NCBI GenBank assembly: GCA_028822695.1
Contig: JAPKDA010000005.1
Coordinates: 1 to 47,717 of the forward strand
Length of the DNA: 47,717 nt
Direction of reading: 5' to 3'
Source: Akkermansiaceae bacterium
GTDB taxonomy: Bacteria; Verrucomicrobiota; Verrucomicrobiia; Verrucomicrobiales; Akkermansiaceae
In this document: positions 7,762-14,932 of the stretch, piece by piece
How the letters are laid out: every line of letters begins with the position of its first letter
Position numbering within the stretch: position 1 is the first letter of the stretch
Translations under genes and position numbers: made by a program
Notes under the pieces: model-generated
The model's input: only the letters and a program-made list of their open reading frames with translations
What the model was told of the DNA's origin: nothing
Database searches by the model: none

Positions 7762-9051
7762 GTGCGAAACAGCTTTTACTCGGGATTTGATACGGAGCGG
7801 TTGTCGGGGCGGGCGACGGAGGGAGATTTTCGGACGCCATTTCAGATCGACCGCGATCGCGTCTTGCACACGCCGTCCTTCCGTCGATTGCAGAACAAGA
7901 CGCAGGTATTCTGGAGTGGTGAGTATGATTTTTATCGGACGCGTTTGACCCATTCATTGGAGGTGGCCCAGATCGGGCGGTCGATTTGCCATTGGTTGCA
8001 GGAGAACTCGGAAGCGTTAACGCCGGAGTACTTCATTGATTCGGAGTTGGTGGAGGCGGTGTGTTTGTCCCACGACCTGGGGCATCCTCCGTTCGGGCAT
8101 GCTGGGGAGCGGTCGTTGAACCACTTCATGAAGTCGTTCGGCGGGTTCGAGGGGAATGCGCAGACGCTGCGAATGTTGACGGAGCGGATTTTTTCGCAGC
8201 GTCGGCAGGGGATGGATCCTTCCCGGGCGTTTTTGGATGGGATTCTCAAGTACAAGTCCTTGTGGGCAGAGTTGCGGACGGCGGAGGGGAAGGAGCCGGG
8301 CAACCACTTCATTTATGATGCGCAGGCGAAGTATTTGGATTGGGCGATGGGCGGGCGGGATTTTCCGTTGGAGCTGACACCGGGTGAAGCGAGGGATGGG
8401 TTCAAATCGGTCGAGTGTCAGGTGATGGATTGGGCTGATGATACCGCCTATTCGTTGAATGATCTCGCGGACAGTGTGCAGGCCGGATTTCTGACGACGG
8501 AGAAGATTGAGGGTTGGGCGGAGCGGCGGGGGGTGCCGACCGGGGAGGGGACGCCCTTGGCTGATTTGCTCCGGGCGGTGAAGCGGGGGCGGATCGATGC
8601 ATTTTCCGGGAAGCGGATTGGGGATTACATCAAGGCGGCGAGCTTGGAGGAAGACGTCAACTTTTTGAGTGGAGAGAGTAGTCGATATCGATATCGGGTG
8701 GTGGTTGATCCCGAGGTGAGGGCCGAGAGCGAGGTCTTCAAGCAGTTGGCCTTTGAGGTGGTCTTCCTTTCTCCACAGCTGAAGCAGTTGGAGCACAAGG
8801 GGAGCATGATGTTGCGTCGGTTGTGGGAGGTTTTGGAGACGCGCTATGTGAAGGGTGAGTCGATTGACGGTCAGCGGTTTCAGTTGCTGCAAGCGGCGGA
8901 CGCTGCGGAGATCGAGGCGGCCGGGTCTGAGGATGAGAGGGCGCGGCTGGTGTGTGATTTTCTCGCGGGGATGACCGATGGGTTTGCGGCGAGGATGTAT
9001 CAGCGCTTGTTTGAGCCGGGGTATGGGTCGATTGGGGATTTGGTGGGTTAG
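7762..9051 (+). CDS. dgt: Deoxyguanosinetriphosphate triphosphohydrolase-like protein
   Basis: This 429-residue HD-domain protein removes triphosphate from dGTP or other dNTPs, influencing nucleotide pools and sometimes phage defence. The family signature is clear. An N-terminal TPFQIDRDRVLHTPSFRRL precedes the first metal ligand His64 in RLTHSLEV. The HD pair His104-Asp105 is in SHDLGHPPFGH, and the final Asp lies in MDWADDTAYS near residues 222-231. Length fits the type represented by Thermus and Pseudomonas dNTPases rather than the longer E. coli Dgt. The start is GTG at 7762. A nearby ATG at 7755 is out of frame. It is transcribed alone, divergent from the small lipoprotein gene, and its stop is followed at once by a gene-remnant region. 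Confidence 0.93.
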   Translation: MRNSFYSGFDTERLSGRATEGDFRTPFQIDRDRVLHTPSFRRLQNKTQVFWSGEYDFYRTRLTHSLEVAQIGRSICHWLQENSEALTPEYFIDSELVEAVCLSHDLGHPPFGHAGERSLNHFMKSFGGFEGNAQTLRMLTERIFSQRRQGMDPSRAFLDGILKYKSLWAELRTAEGKEPGNHFIYDAQAKYLDWAMGGRDFPLELTPGEARDGFKSVECQVMDWADDTAYSLNDLADSVQAGFLTTEKIEGWAERRGVPTGEGTPLADLLRAVKRGRIDAFSGKRIGDYIKAASLEEDVNFLSGESSRYRYRVVVDPEVRAESEVFKQLAFEVVFLSPQLKQLEHKGSMMLRRLWEVLETRYVKGESIDGQRFQLLQAADAAEIEAAGSEDERARLVCDFLAGMTDGFAARMYQRLFEPGYGSIGDLVG

Positions 9052-9054
9052 GTT

Positions 9055-9315
9055 TTGTGGTTTGCCAGATACGGTGCTGCTGGGCTAGCGCACACTAACT
9101 TCCCGGCCAATGCACTAGTGACCGTGACTTTGAAAGTGAATGGAGAGACGACCGTGGAGTTTACGGAGCCGGAGGGGTGGAAGGGAGCGAAGAAGAGCAT
9201 GAGTGGTCGGATGATCGGGAAAGGGACCTTTGCTTGGCAGGCGCACGATCCGGGGAGCACGGTGTTCTACAAGGAGATCCGAAGGGCGCACGGTTATGAG
9301 AACAAGGGTCGCTGA
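9055..9315 (+). pseudogene. C-terminal remnant of a DUF1080 (3-keto-disaccharide hydrolase-like) gene
   Basis: An open frame of about 86 codons matches only the C-terminal part of DUF1080 proteins. A VTLKVNGETTVEFTEPEGW segment corresponds to the usual LNGKTTVDYTEP region. It is followed by GKGTFAWQAHDPGSTVFYKEIR, split here as GKGTFAWQAH and DPGSTVFYKEIR, equivalent to the conserved ending GTFALQAHDPGSVVYFKNIR. The first half of the domain, the signal peptide and a plausible start are missing, because the dGTPase gene ends at 9051. I therefore read it as a decayed fragment. An intact paralogue of a different subtype is at 21025-21627. Confidence 0.6.
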
Positions 9316-9328
9316 GACCCTGACTAGA

Positions 9329-9511
9329 GAATGAGAAGCTCACGCCAATCTCGGCGGTTCCGCCGAAGAGTGCTGCGTCGTCGCCGTTGGTGGTGATGTT
9401 ACCCCAGTTCTGCGCTTCGACACCGAGGCGGTAGCCGAACTCTTCATCCTGATCGTCGTCGAAGGTTCCCTCGTTGCTGTGGGCTTTCAGGTAGAGAGGC
9501 TGAGCGGTGAC
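9329..9511 (-). pseudogene. C-terminal remnant of an outer-membrane beta-barrel protein gene
   Basis: On the minus strand about 61 codons read as the end of a beta-barrel protein. Alternating hydrophobic and acidic residues (YLKAHSNEGTFDDD, then EFGYRLGVEAQNWG) lead to a typical outer-membrane C-terminus, AEIGVSFSF, with terminal phenylalanines recognised by the BAM machinery. There is no room for the upstream part of the barrel and no start codon of suitable context. The frame runs past the expected terminal Phe, where a TAG lies one base out of frame (about 9326). I infer a truncated and frameshifted relic. The parent was probably a porin-like protein of about 300-450 residues. Confidence 0.5.
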
Positions 9512-9536
9512 GCCTCAGGGGCATGGACGAACTACG

Positions 9537-11777
9537 CTAGCGTTGCTGAAGGTTTTGTAGGAATTGGAGCGCTGGTTGGTAGTCGGATTGGATGCCGAGC
9601 GCTTTCTGGATTGCTTCGATGGCTTGCGTCATTTCCTGACGGCGGTAGTGAACGGTAGCCCGGGCGTAGGGATAATCTGGAGATTGGGGGTTATGCTTTT
9701 CGGCTGCTAGCAACGAGTCGAGGGCTGCACCCAGTCTGTTTTCGCCAGCCTGCAGGAGTCCGAGGTTGTACCAGGCACGGTCGAATGTCTTGTCGAGGGC
9801 GATGGCTTCCTTGAGGTATTTTTCGGTGTCGCCGGGAGTCCCTGCCTCGGCGCTGGCGAGGGCGAGGAGGTAGGGATACTGGGGGTTTTCGGGTTGGAGT
9901 TTCTGGGCGAGGAGGAGTTGGGCGAGTGCTTCTTTGGAGCGACCGAGTTGGCTGAGAAGGACGGCGTAGGATTCGTGCCCGCCGGCGGAGGAGGCGTCGA
10001 TGGTGATGGCTTTTTTCATCCATGACTCGGCGGATTTCAGGTCATTCCGTCCCATGGCGAGTTGGGCCTGACGCATCATGCCGCCGGGTTGATCGGAGGC
10101 GAAGTTGAGGGAGGCGAGGAACTCTTGGTATGCGGGTGAGTTGATATTGATGGTGTTGCGAAGGGCCCAGGTGGCGGACTGGCGGACCTGGCGGATGGGA
10201 TCCTGGGAGAGGGTTTGGAGGAGGGCGCGATTGGCGGGGGAGAACTCGAGGATGCCGGCAGTGGCGCTGCGGACCATGGGGTCCGGGCTTGTGACCGCGT
10301 TGCGGGCTACTTGTTGGGCGCGGGGGTCGGTGCCGAAGGGTTGCATGAGTTGCAGGAGGGTGGCTTGCCAGGCGGGATTGGTTTGGGTGGGGTAGATGGC
10401 GAGGAGGGCGTTGAGGGCGGTGGGATCGGCGGTATAGGCCTTGGCGATGGCACGGGTGCGATGGCGCTCGGGGCGGTTCATCTTTTCGCCATACCACTCG
10501 TCGGTCCACTTGATGGCCCAGTCGGTGTCCTTGTCGGTGTGGCACTTATTGCAGGCGTTGGGGATGCCGAGTTCCTTGGTAAGGAGGGGGTCGGGGATGT
10601 GGAAGCCGTGATCGCGGCGCGGGTCGCGGTCCATGTAGGTGGTGTGGGTCATGTGGCATTCCACGCAACTGCTGCCGGTGGAGCCGATGGCGTGGTGACT
10701 GTGCTCGTAGGGCTGGATGATGACAGATTCTCGATCGCCGGTGGCGTGGCATTGCATGCAGAGGGCGTTGTTTTCGAGGGGGAGTTTGAGGGTGGCGGAG
10801 TGGGAGTCGTGACAGTCGCGACAGCTGATGCCCTTGTGTCCCATTTTGCTGAGCATGAGGGAGCCGTAGACGTAGTCTTCGCCGAGGACTTGGCCGTCGG
10901 GGTAGTAGAGATCGGGGGAGGTGGGGAGGGTGAGGGCGAAGTGGTCGGCAAAGAGGGCGCCGTGATGGAAGTCGTTGTCGAACTCGCCGCGGCGGCTGTG
11001 GCAGGAGGCGCAGTTCTGGGCGGTGCGGTCGGGGGTGATGGTGCGTTGGGTGGCGAGGTCGATGAGACAACCGTGGTCGGGATCCGGTTGGTCGGCGAGG
11101 TCGCCGTGGCACTGGGTGCAACCGACACCCATTTCCTGCCAGGTGGAGTTGTATTGATCGGTGGCGGCGTCGTAGTTTTTGTGGAAGTCGGTCATGTGGC
11201 ACCAGGCGCACTGGACGTTCCAGGTCATGCCGCGATTGGTCCAATGGCCCCAATCGACTTGGGTGCGTTCGTCGCCGCTGAGGACGTCGAACCATTCTTG
11301 TTCCTTGGGATCCCAGGCGGCGCTGGTGGTTTGCCAGCGGCCGTCATGGTCGGCGACGAGGTATTGGATGAGCGGGTCGGTGCCGAGGGCCATGTCCGGT
11401 TGGTAGGTCTTGCCGTTGACCTTGACGGTGGGTTTGTCGTCTTTGGTGGAGAAGGCCCAGTCCTTGGTGGGGGTTTTCAGGGTGAAGTTGGCGAAGGGGG
11501 CGCTGTCTTGCTCGGGAGAAGTGTGGCGGTTGGCGAGGCCGTGGTGGGAGTGTTGCCACTTGGCATAAGCTTCCTGGTGGCATTCCTGGCAGCGTTTCGA
11601 GATGGCGGCGACGCCGGGTTTGTCCTCGAGGGTGGGGCGGGTGTCGGCTGGGGGTTCCGGTGCCTCAGGAGCAGCGGGGGTGGTCTTCCCGCGGCAGGCT
11701 GTGAAGAGGAGGGAGCCTGCAAGGAGAAGGGTGGGGGCGGTCCAGTAATGTGAAAAAGTGTGTAGCAACCGCTGCAT
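9537..11777 (-). CDS. Octaheme c-type cytochrome lipoprotein with C-terminal HEAT/TPR repeats
   Basis: This 746-residue protein is predicted to be exported, with a signal peptide ending in a lipobox FTAC (Cys28). Eight CxxCH heme-binding motifs follow between about residues 63 and 412: CQECH, CAWCH, CTQCH, CASCH, CRDCH, CMQCH, CVECH and CNKCH. Many additional His residues could serve as distal ligands. A helical HEAT-like region (about 430-560) and four or so TPR units (about 570-746) complete it. Multiheme proteins of this type act in extracytoplasmic electron transfer or as hydroxylamine/nitrite-type reductases. The substrate cannot be read from sequence. I chose ATG 11777, which puts the signal peptide first, over an upstream start at 11942. 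No cytochrome maturation genes lie nearby. Confidence 0.85.
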   Translation of the reverse strand: MQRLLHTFSHYWTAPTLLLAGSLLFTACRGKTTPAAPEAPEPPADTRPTLEDKPGVAAISKRCQECHQEAYAKWQHSHHGLANRHTSPEQDSAPFANFTLKTPTKDWAFSTKDDKPTVKVNGKTYQPDMALGTDPLIQYLVADHDGRWQTTSAAWDPKEQEWFDVLSGDERTQVDWGHWTNRGMTWNVQCAWCHMTDFHKNYDAATDQYNSTWQEMGVGCTQCHGDLADQPDPDHGCLIDLATQRTITPDRTAQNCASCHSRRGEFDNDFHHGALFADHFALTLPTSPDLYYPDGQVLGEDYVYGSLMLSKMGHKGISCRDCHDSHSATLKLPLENNALCMQCHATGDRESVIIQPYEHSHHAIGSTGSSCVECHMTHTTYMDRDPRRDHGFHIPDPLLTKELGIPNACNKCHTDKDTDWAIKWTDEWYGEKMNRPERHRTRAIAKAYTADPTALNALLAIYPTQTNPAWQATLLQLMQPFGTDPRAQQVARNAVTSPDPMVRSATAGILEFSPANRALLQTLSQDPIRQVRQSATWALRNTININSPAYQEFLASLNFASDQPGGMMRQAQLAMGRNDLKSAESWMKKAITIDASSAGGHESYAVLLSQLGRSKEALAQLLLAQKLQPENPQYPYLLALASAEAGTPGDTEKYLKEAIALDKTFDRAWYNLGLLQAGENRLGAALDSLLAAEKHNPQSPDYPYARATVHYRRQEMTQAIEAIQKALGIQSDYQPALQFLQNLQQR

Positions 11778-12020
11778 TGCGGGGAGTTTGTACAAGGTTG
11801 GCTGGATTGGCGAGGACGACGGTGTTGAATCGGAGGGCATTCCTTGGCGAACCTGAGTGGGGGCGGAAAACTCCCGTCCGGAGATGAGGGGTGTATGGAT
11901 TTTAGCGATGTTGTTATTCCCTGGGATTTGCGGGGCATTCACCTTTGTCGATGTGCAGTCGGCAAGCGGGATTTTGTATGATCAGAACGATGGCTCGATC
12001 ACCTCAGTTGGGGTTGTGAA

Positions 12021-12038
12021 ACGGGCGGGGACGCCCGT
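12021..12038. repeat. Short perfect palindrome, 7-bp arms
   Basis: ACGGGCG (12021-12027) pairs with CGCCCGT (12032-12038) around GGGA. It lies 16 bp beyond the stop codon of the minus-strand gene ending at 12054 and has no T-tract on that strand, so it is not a standard terminator. It belongs with similar GGG-centred palindromes at 13386 and 14829. The surrounding 11778-12053 region shows no convincing gene. Confidence 0.5.
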
Positions 12039-12053
12039 GCTCCCCAGGGGGGG

Positions 12054-13163
12054 CTAATCCGCGAGGAACTTCTTGATGGTGGTCCTCGCGTGTTTGCGAC
12101 CGGCTTTGGGGTTGTACTTGCCGGCCTCTTCGATTTCAGCGGCGTAGCCGAAGTGGTGTTGGTAGAGTTTCTTGTCGTCGGCGGATGCCTTGAGGTGGAA
12201 GCGGTCTTCCTTTTTGTAGACGTTGGCCCAGGTGGCGCGGACCTCTTTCCAGTAGTCGCCGGTTTTGGTCCAGTATTCGTCGGCGCCGGATTTGAGATCA
12301 GGAGAGCTGATGCGTTCGTAGCGGTTGATGCCGGTTTCGGCGGCGAGGCATTTGGGGGTCTTGCCGTCTTTGACGAGGAGTTTGCGGTTATTTTGGGAGT
12401 GGACCCAACCGGTGGGGGTGATGGTGAGGTGGTGGGTGCCGGCGAGGACGTTGTAGTCCTGACGGGCGGAGAACTCGCGGCGGGGGAGGGGGCGCCAAGA
12501 GGAGGAGCTGTTCCAGGTGGAGACGCCACTCTTGTGGTTCCAGGTGCCGGGGACTTCGTAGCGGGGGGAGTCGTCGACCTGGTAGACGGCCTGGGTCCAG
12601 GTGCCGGTGACGTTCTGTTTTTCGAGGAGTTCACGTTTCCAAGTGCTGTTACCGCGGTAGGTGTGGAGGTTGGTGTCTTGGTAGGTCCAGTCCTGCCGCC
12701 AGTGTTTCATGACCATGGGGCCCTGCTCTTCGCCGTCTTTGTTTTTGAAGTACATGACGAGAGTGTGTTGGAGGGAGATGACGTTGTCGTTGTCTTCGAG
12801 GACGCGGACTTCTTCGGTGCCCCAGGAGAAGTAGGGGCGGGGTGGGGTGTAGTCGTCGGTGAAGCCGATTGTTTCCACGAACTGGAAACTGACGCGGAAT
12901 TGTCCGGCCATGGCGAGGATGGCGCGGCGGTCGTGTTCGAAGGGGGTGTAACCGTCTTTGGCGAGAGCGGTCCATTCGGGCGAAGGTTTGGTGTCGAGGG
13001 TGACTTCGGTGCCGGTGGTGGTGCCGCCGCGGTAGGACATTTGCTCGGCTTCCAGGAAGGGCCAGGCGAAGGGGAGGGTGTTGGCGGTTTTTTTTGGGGC
13101 GGGTTCCTCGGGTTGGGCGAGGAGGAGCGGGGCGGTGAGGAGGATGAGGGCGAGGGATTTCAT
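12054..13163 (-). CDS. Secreted DUF6607-like protein of unknown function
   Basis: This 369-residue protein starts with a short signal peptide (MKSLALILLTAPLLLAQ), so it is probably periplasmic or exported. The mature part is rich in Trp, Tyr and charged residues and contains segments such as HWRQDWTYQDTNLHTYRG, WTQAVYQVDDSPRYEV and DYNVLAGTHHLTITPTGW. These, together with the overall length, resemble the DUF6607 family known from Bacteroidota and Verrucomicrobiota. The assignment is from memory of the family pattern and should be treated as provisional. No catalytic motif is obvious. It is on the same strand as the multiheme cytochrome gene, 276 bp upstream of it. It is divergent from the PQQ-repeat gene, with a 294-bp gap holding a palindrome but no gene. 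Confidence 0.6.
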   Translation of the reverse strand: MKSLALILLTAPLLLAQPEEPAPKKTANTLPFAWPFLEAEQMSYRGGTTTGTEVTLDTKPSPEWTALAKDGYTPFEHDRRAILAMAGQFRVSFQFVETIGFTDDYTPPRPYFSWGTEEVRVLEDNDNVISLQHTLVMYFKNKDGEEQGPMVMKHWRQDWTYQDTNLHTYRGNSTWKRELLEKQNVTGTWTQAVYQVDDSPRYEVPGTWNHKSGVSTWNSSSSWRPLPRREFSARQDYNVLAGTHHLTITPTGWVHSQNNRKLLVKDGKTPKCLAAETGINRYERISSPDLKSGADEYWTKTGDYWKEVRATWANVYKKEDRFHLKASADDKKLYQHHFGYAAEIEEAGKYNPKAGRKHARTTIKKFLAD

Positions 13164-13385
13164 GGTAAGTGAGATGAGGAAGGTAGCTTGTTTTGAGGAG
13201 GGTGCAGCTGGAAATTGCTGGGGGAGGGGGAGAAATATCCTATGTCCAAGGAGGGGAACTGGAATTGTGGAGTGGGGTGTCTCCTGAATACGTAGATGTT
13301 CGCAGGTTGCTGTCGTTGAATAGCGGATGGCGCCGGAGGGGTTTTAGAGGCCCGGAACGGATCATGCTACGCAGGGGAAGGGCCT

Positions 13386-13402
13386 GTGACCGGGACGGTC
13401 AC
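13386..13402. repeat. Short perfect palindrome, 7-bp arms
   Basis: GTGACCG (13386-13392) pairs with CGGTCAC (13396-13402) around GGA. It sits in the divergent intergenic region 13164-13457, 56 bp upstream of the PQQ-repeat gene. It could be an extragenic repeat copy or an operator. The remainder of that gap shows no gene. Confidence 0.5.
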
Positions 13403-13457
13403 GCCACGGGGGGAAGTTGGGATGGAAGTTTTGGGGGAAGTTGACGTAGGATGGGGC

Positions 13458-14801
13458 ATGACGTTGAGAGTTTGTGGGGTGATGGCGATGGGGATGTTGA
13501 CGGTCGTTGAGGCCGAGCAGGTGGTGGAGGAGTGGCCGCATTTTTTGGGGCCGCATTTGAATGCGACGACGAAGGAGGGGCCGTTGTTGAAGAAATGGCC
13601 GGAGAAGGGGTTGACGGTTTTGTGGGAGAAGGAGACGGGGGATGGGTATGCGGCGCCGATCTTGGCGGAGGGGCGGCTGTATTATTTTCATCGGGTGGGG
13701 GAGAAGGAGGTCCTGGAGTGTCGGAAGCCGGAGACGGGGGAGTTGATTTGGAGTTACGACTATGCGGTGGAGTATAAAGATCGGTATGGGTTTAGTCCGG
13801 GGCCGCGGGGAAGTGCGGTGGTGAGTGAGGGGAAGGTCTATGTGGCGGGAGTGACGGCGCAGTTGCATTGTGTGACGGCGGAGAAGGGGGAGCTTGTGTG
13901 GAAGAAGGAGTTGGCGGTGGAGTACAAGGTGCCGCAGTACTTTTTTGGATACGGGCCGACGCCGGTGGTGAGTGGGGATCGTTTGATCGTGAATGTGGGG
14001 GGCAAGGGTGGTGAGGATGGCAAAGGAGTGAGCGTGGCGGCGTTTGAGAAAAAGACGGGGAAGGTGCTGTGGGAAGTGGAGGACAAGTGGGGGGCAAGTT
14101 ATGCTTCTCCGGTGGTGGCGACGATTCAGGGGAAGGTTTGTGCGTTGGTGATCGCGGCGGGGGAGAGTCGGCCGACGCATGGTGGTTTGTTGACGATCGA
14201 TGTGGAGAGTGGGGAGGTTTATGATCGGTTTTCCTGGCGGGCGAAGGTCTATGAGTCAGTGTTAGCGTCGTCGCCGTTGGTGGTGGATGACCAGTTGGTG
14301 TTTATTTCGGACTGCTACGAGAAGGGCGGGGTGTTGTTGGAGTTTGACGAGGACCTGAGTTCGCAGCCCTTGTGGATGCAGCGGGAGTTTGGAATGCATT
14401 TCATGATGCCGATGGTGAAGGACGGGCATCTGTATGGATTCGCCGGGCGCAATCCGCCGGATACGGAATTCAAGTGTGTGAATTTGAAAAATGGAGAATT
14501 GACTTGGACGAAGGACTATCGGTGGAAGAAAGAGGACGGGCAGATTGAGGGATTGTTTCGGGCGAGTATTCTGCAGGCGGGGGAGCGCTACTTTGCGCTG
14601 GGGGAGGATGGGATTTTGGTGGAGGTGACGCTGTCGCCGAAGGGGCCAGAGTTGGTGCAGAAGACGCGGTTGTTCACGGCGAGGGAGGCGTGGACCTTGC
14701 CGACTTTGCATAAGGGGTTGCTGTATGTGGTGCAGAATACGTCGGACGGGGAGTTGCGGAAGAAGGCGCGGATGATTTGCTATGATTTGAGGGGGAAGTA
14801 G
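13458..14801 (+). CDS. Exported PQQ-like beta-propeller repeat protein
   Basis: This 447-residue protein has an N-terminal signal peptide (MTLRVCGVMAMGMLTVVEAE) and then repeated beta-propeller blades of the PQQ-like/quinoprotein type. Repeats include LECRKPETGELIWSYDY, LHCVTAEKGELVWKKEL, VAAFEKKTGKVLWEVED and CVNLKNGELTWTKDY, each with the G-x-x-x-W core. Similar proteins are abundant in Planctomycetota and Verrucomicrobiota and are often labelled BamB-like. This one lacks a lipobox and is not in a bam operon, so a BamB role is not supported. Start ATG 13458 was chosen over GTG 13386 for its signal peptide. The stop codon overlaps a 54-bp imperfect palindrome. Confidence 0.8.
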   Translation: MTLRVCGVMAMGMLTVVEAEQVVEEWPHFLGPHLNATTKEGPLLKKWPEKGLTVLWEKETGDGYAAPILAEGRLYYFHRVGEKEVLECRKPETGELIWSYDYAVEYKDRYGFSPGPRGSAVVSEGKVYVAGVTAQLHCVTAEKGELVWKKELAVEYKVPQYFFGYGPTPVVSGDRLIVNVGGKGGEDGKGVSVAAFEKKTGKVLWEVEDKWGASYASPVVATIQGKVCALVIAAGESRPTHGGLLTIDVESGEVYDRFSWRAKVYESVLASSPLVVDDQLVFISDCYEKGGVLLEFDEDLSSQPLWMQREFGMHFMMPMVKDGHLYGFAGRNPPDTEFKCVNLKNGELTWTKDYRWKKEDGQIEGLFRASILQAGERYFALGEDGILVEVTLSPKGPELVQKTRLFTAREAWTLPTLHKGLLYVVQNTSDGELRKKARMICYDLRGK

Positions 14802-14851
14802 CCAGCACACTCCGTCTGCTGTGGGGGCGGCACACGGGGTGTGCCTGCTAC
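14798..14851. repeat. 54-bp imperfect palindromic intergenic element
   Basis: The ends form an inverted repeat: GTAGCCAGCACACTCC on the left and, read on the other strand, GTAGCAGGCACACCCC on the right, with 13 of 16 positions matching. Inside the right half, GGCACAC (14829-14835) and GTGTGCC (14839-14845) form a perfect inner hairpin. The left end contains the TAG stop codon of the PQQ-repeat gene. The structure fits a REP/MITE-like extragenic palindrome. Copy number elsewhere is unknown. Confidence 0.55.
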
Positions 14852-14932
14852 ATGGGGATGGGCTCTTTCAGTTCATTTGAACAGGTTTTGCTTGATGAGG
14901 GGTGGCTGGTTGGGTTATCACTCGCGGTGGAG

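Noticed and set aside
10215-11753. 512-codon Gly/Val-rich open frame on the + strand
   Set aside because: It is antisense to the octaheme cytochrome gene, with no start context, domain or motif. It is a shadow of biased codon use.
11857-12057. Possible small exported protein (66 codons, hydrophobic N-terminus)
   Set aside because: A hydrophobic run near the start is suggestive, but there is no ribosome binding site or recognised family. The end of the frame is simply the palindrome at 12021 and the neighbouring gene's 3' end. Support is too weak to call.
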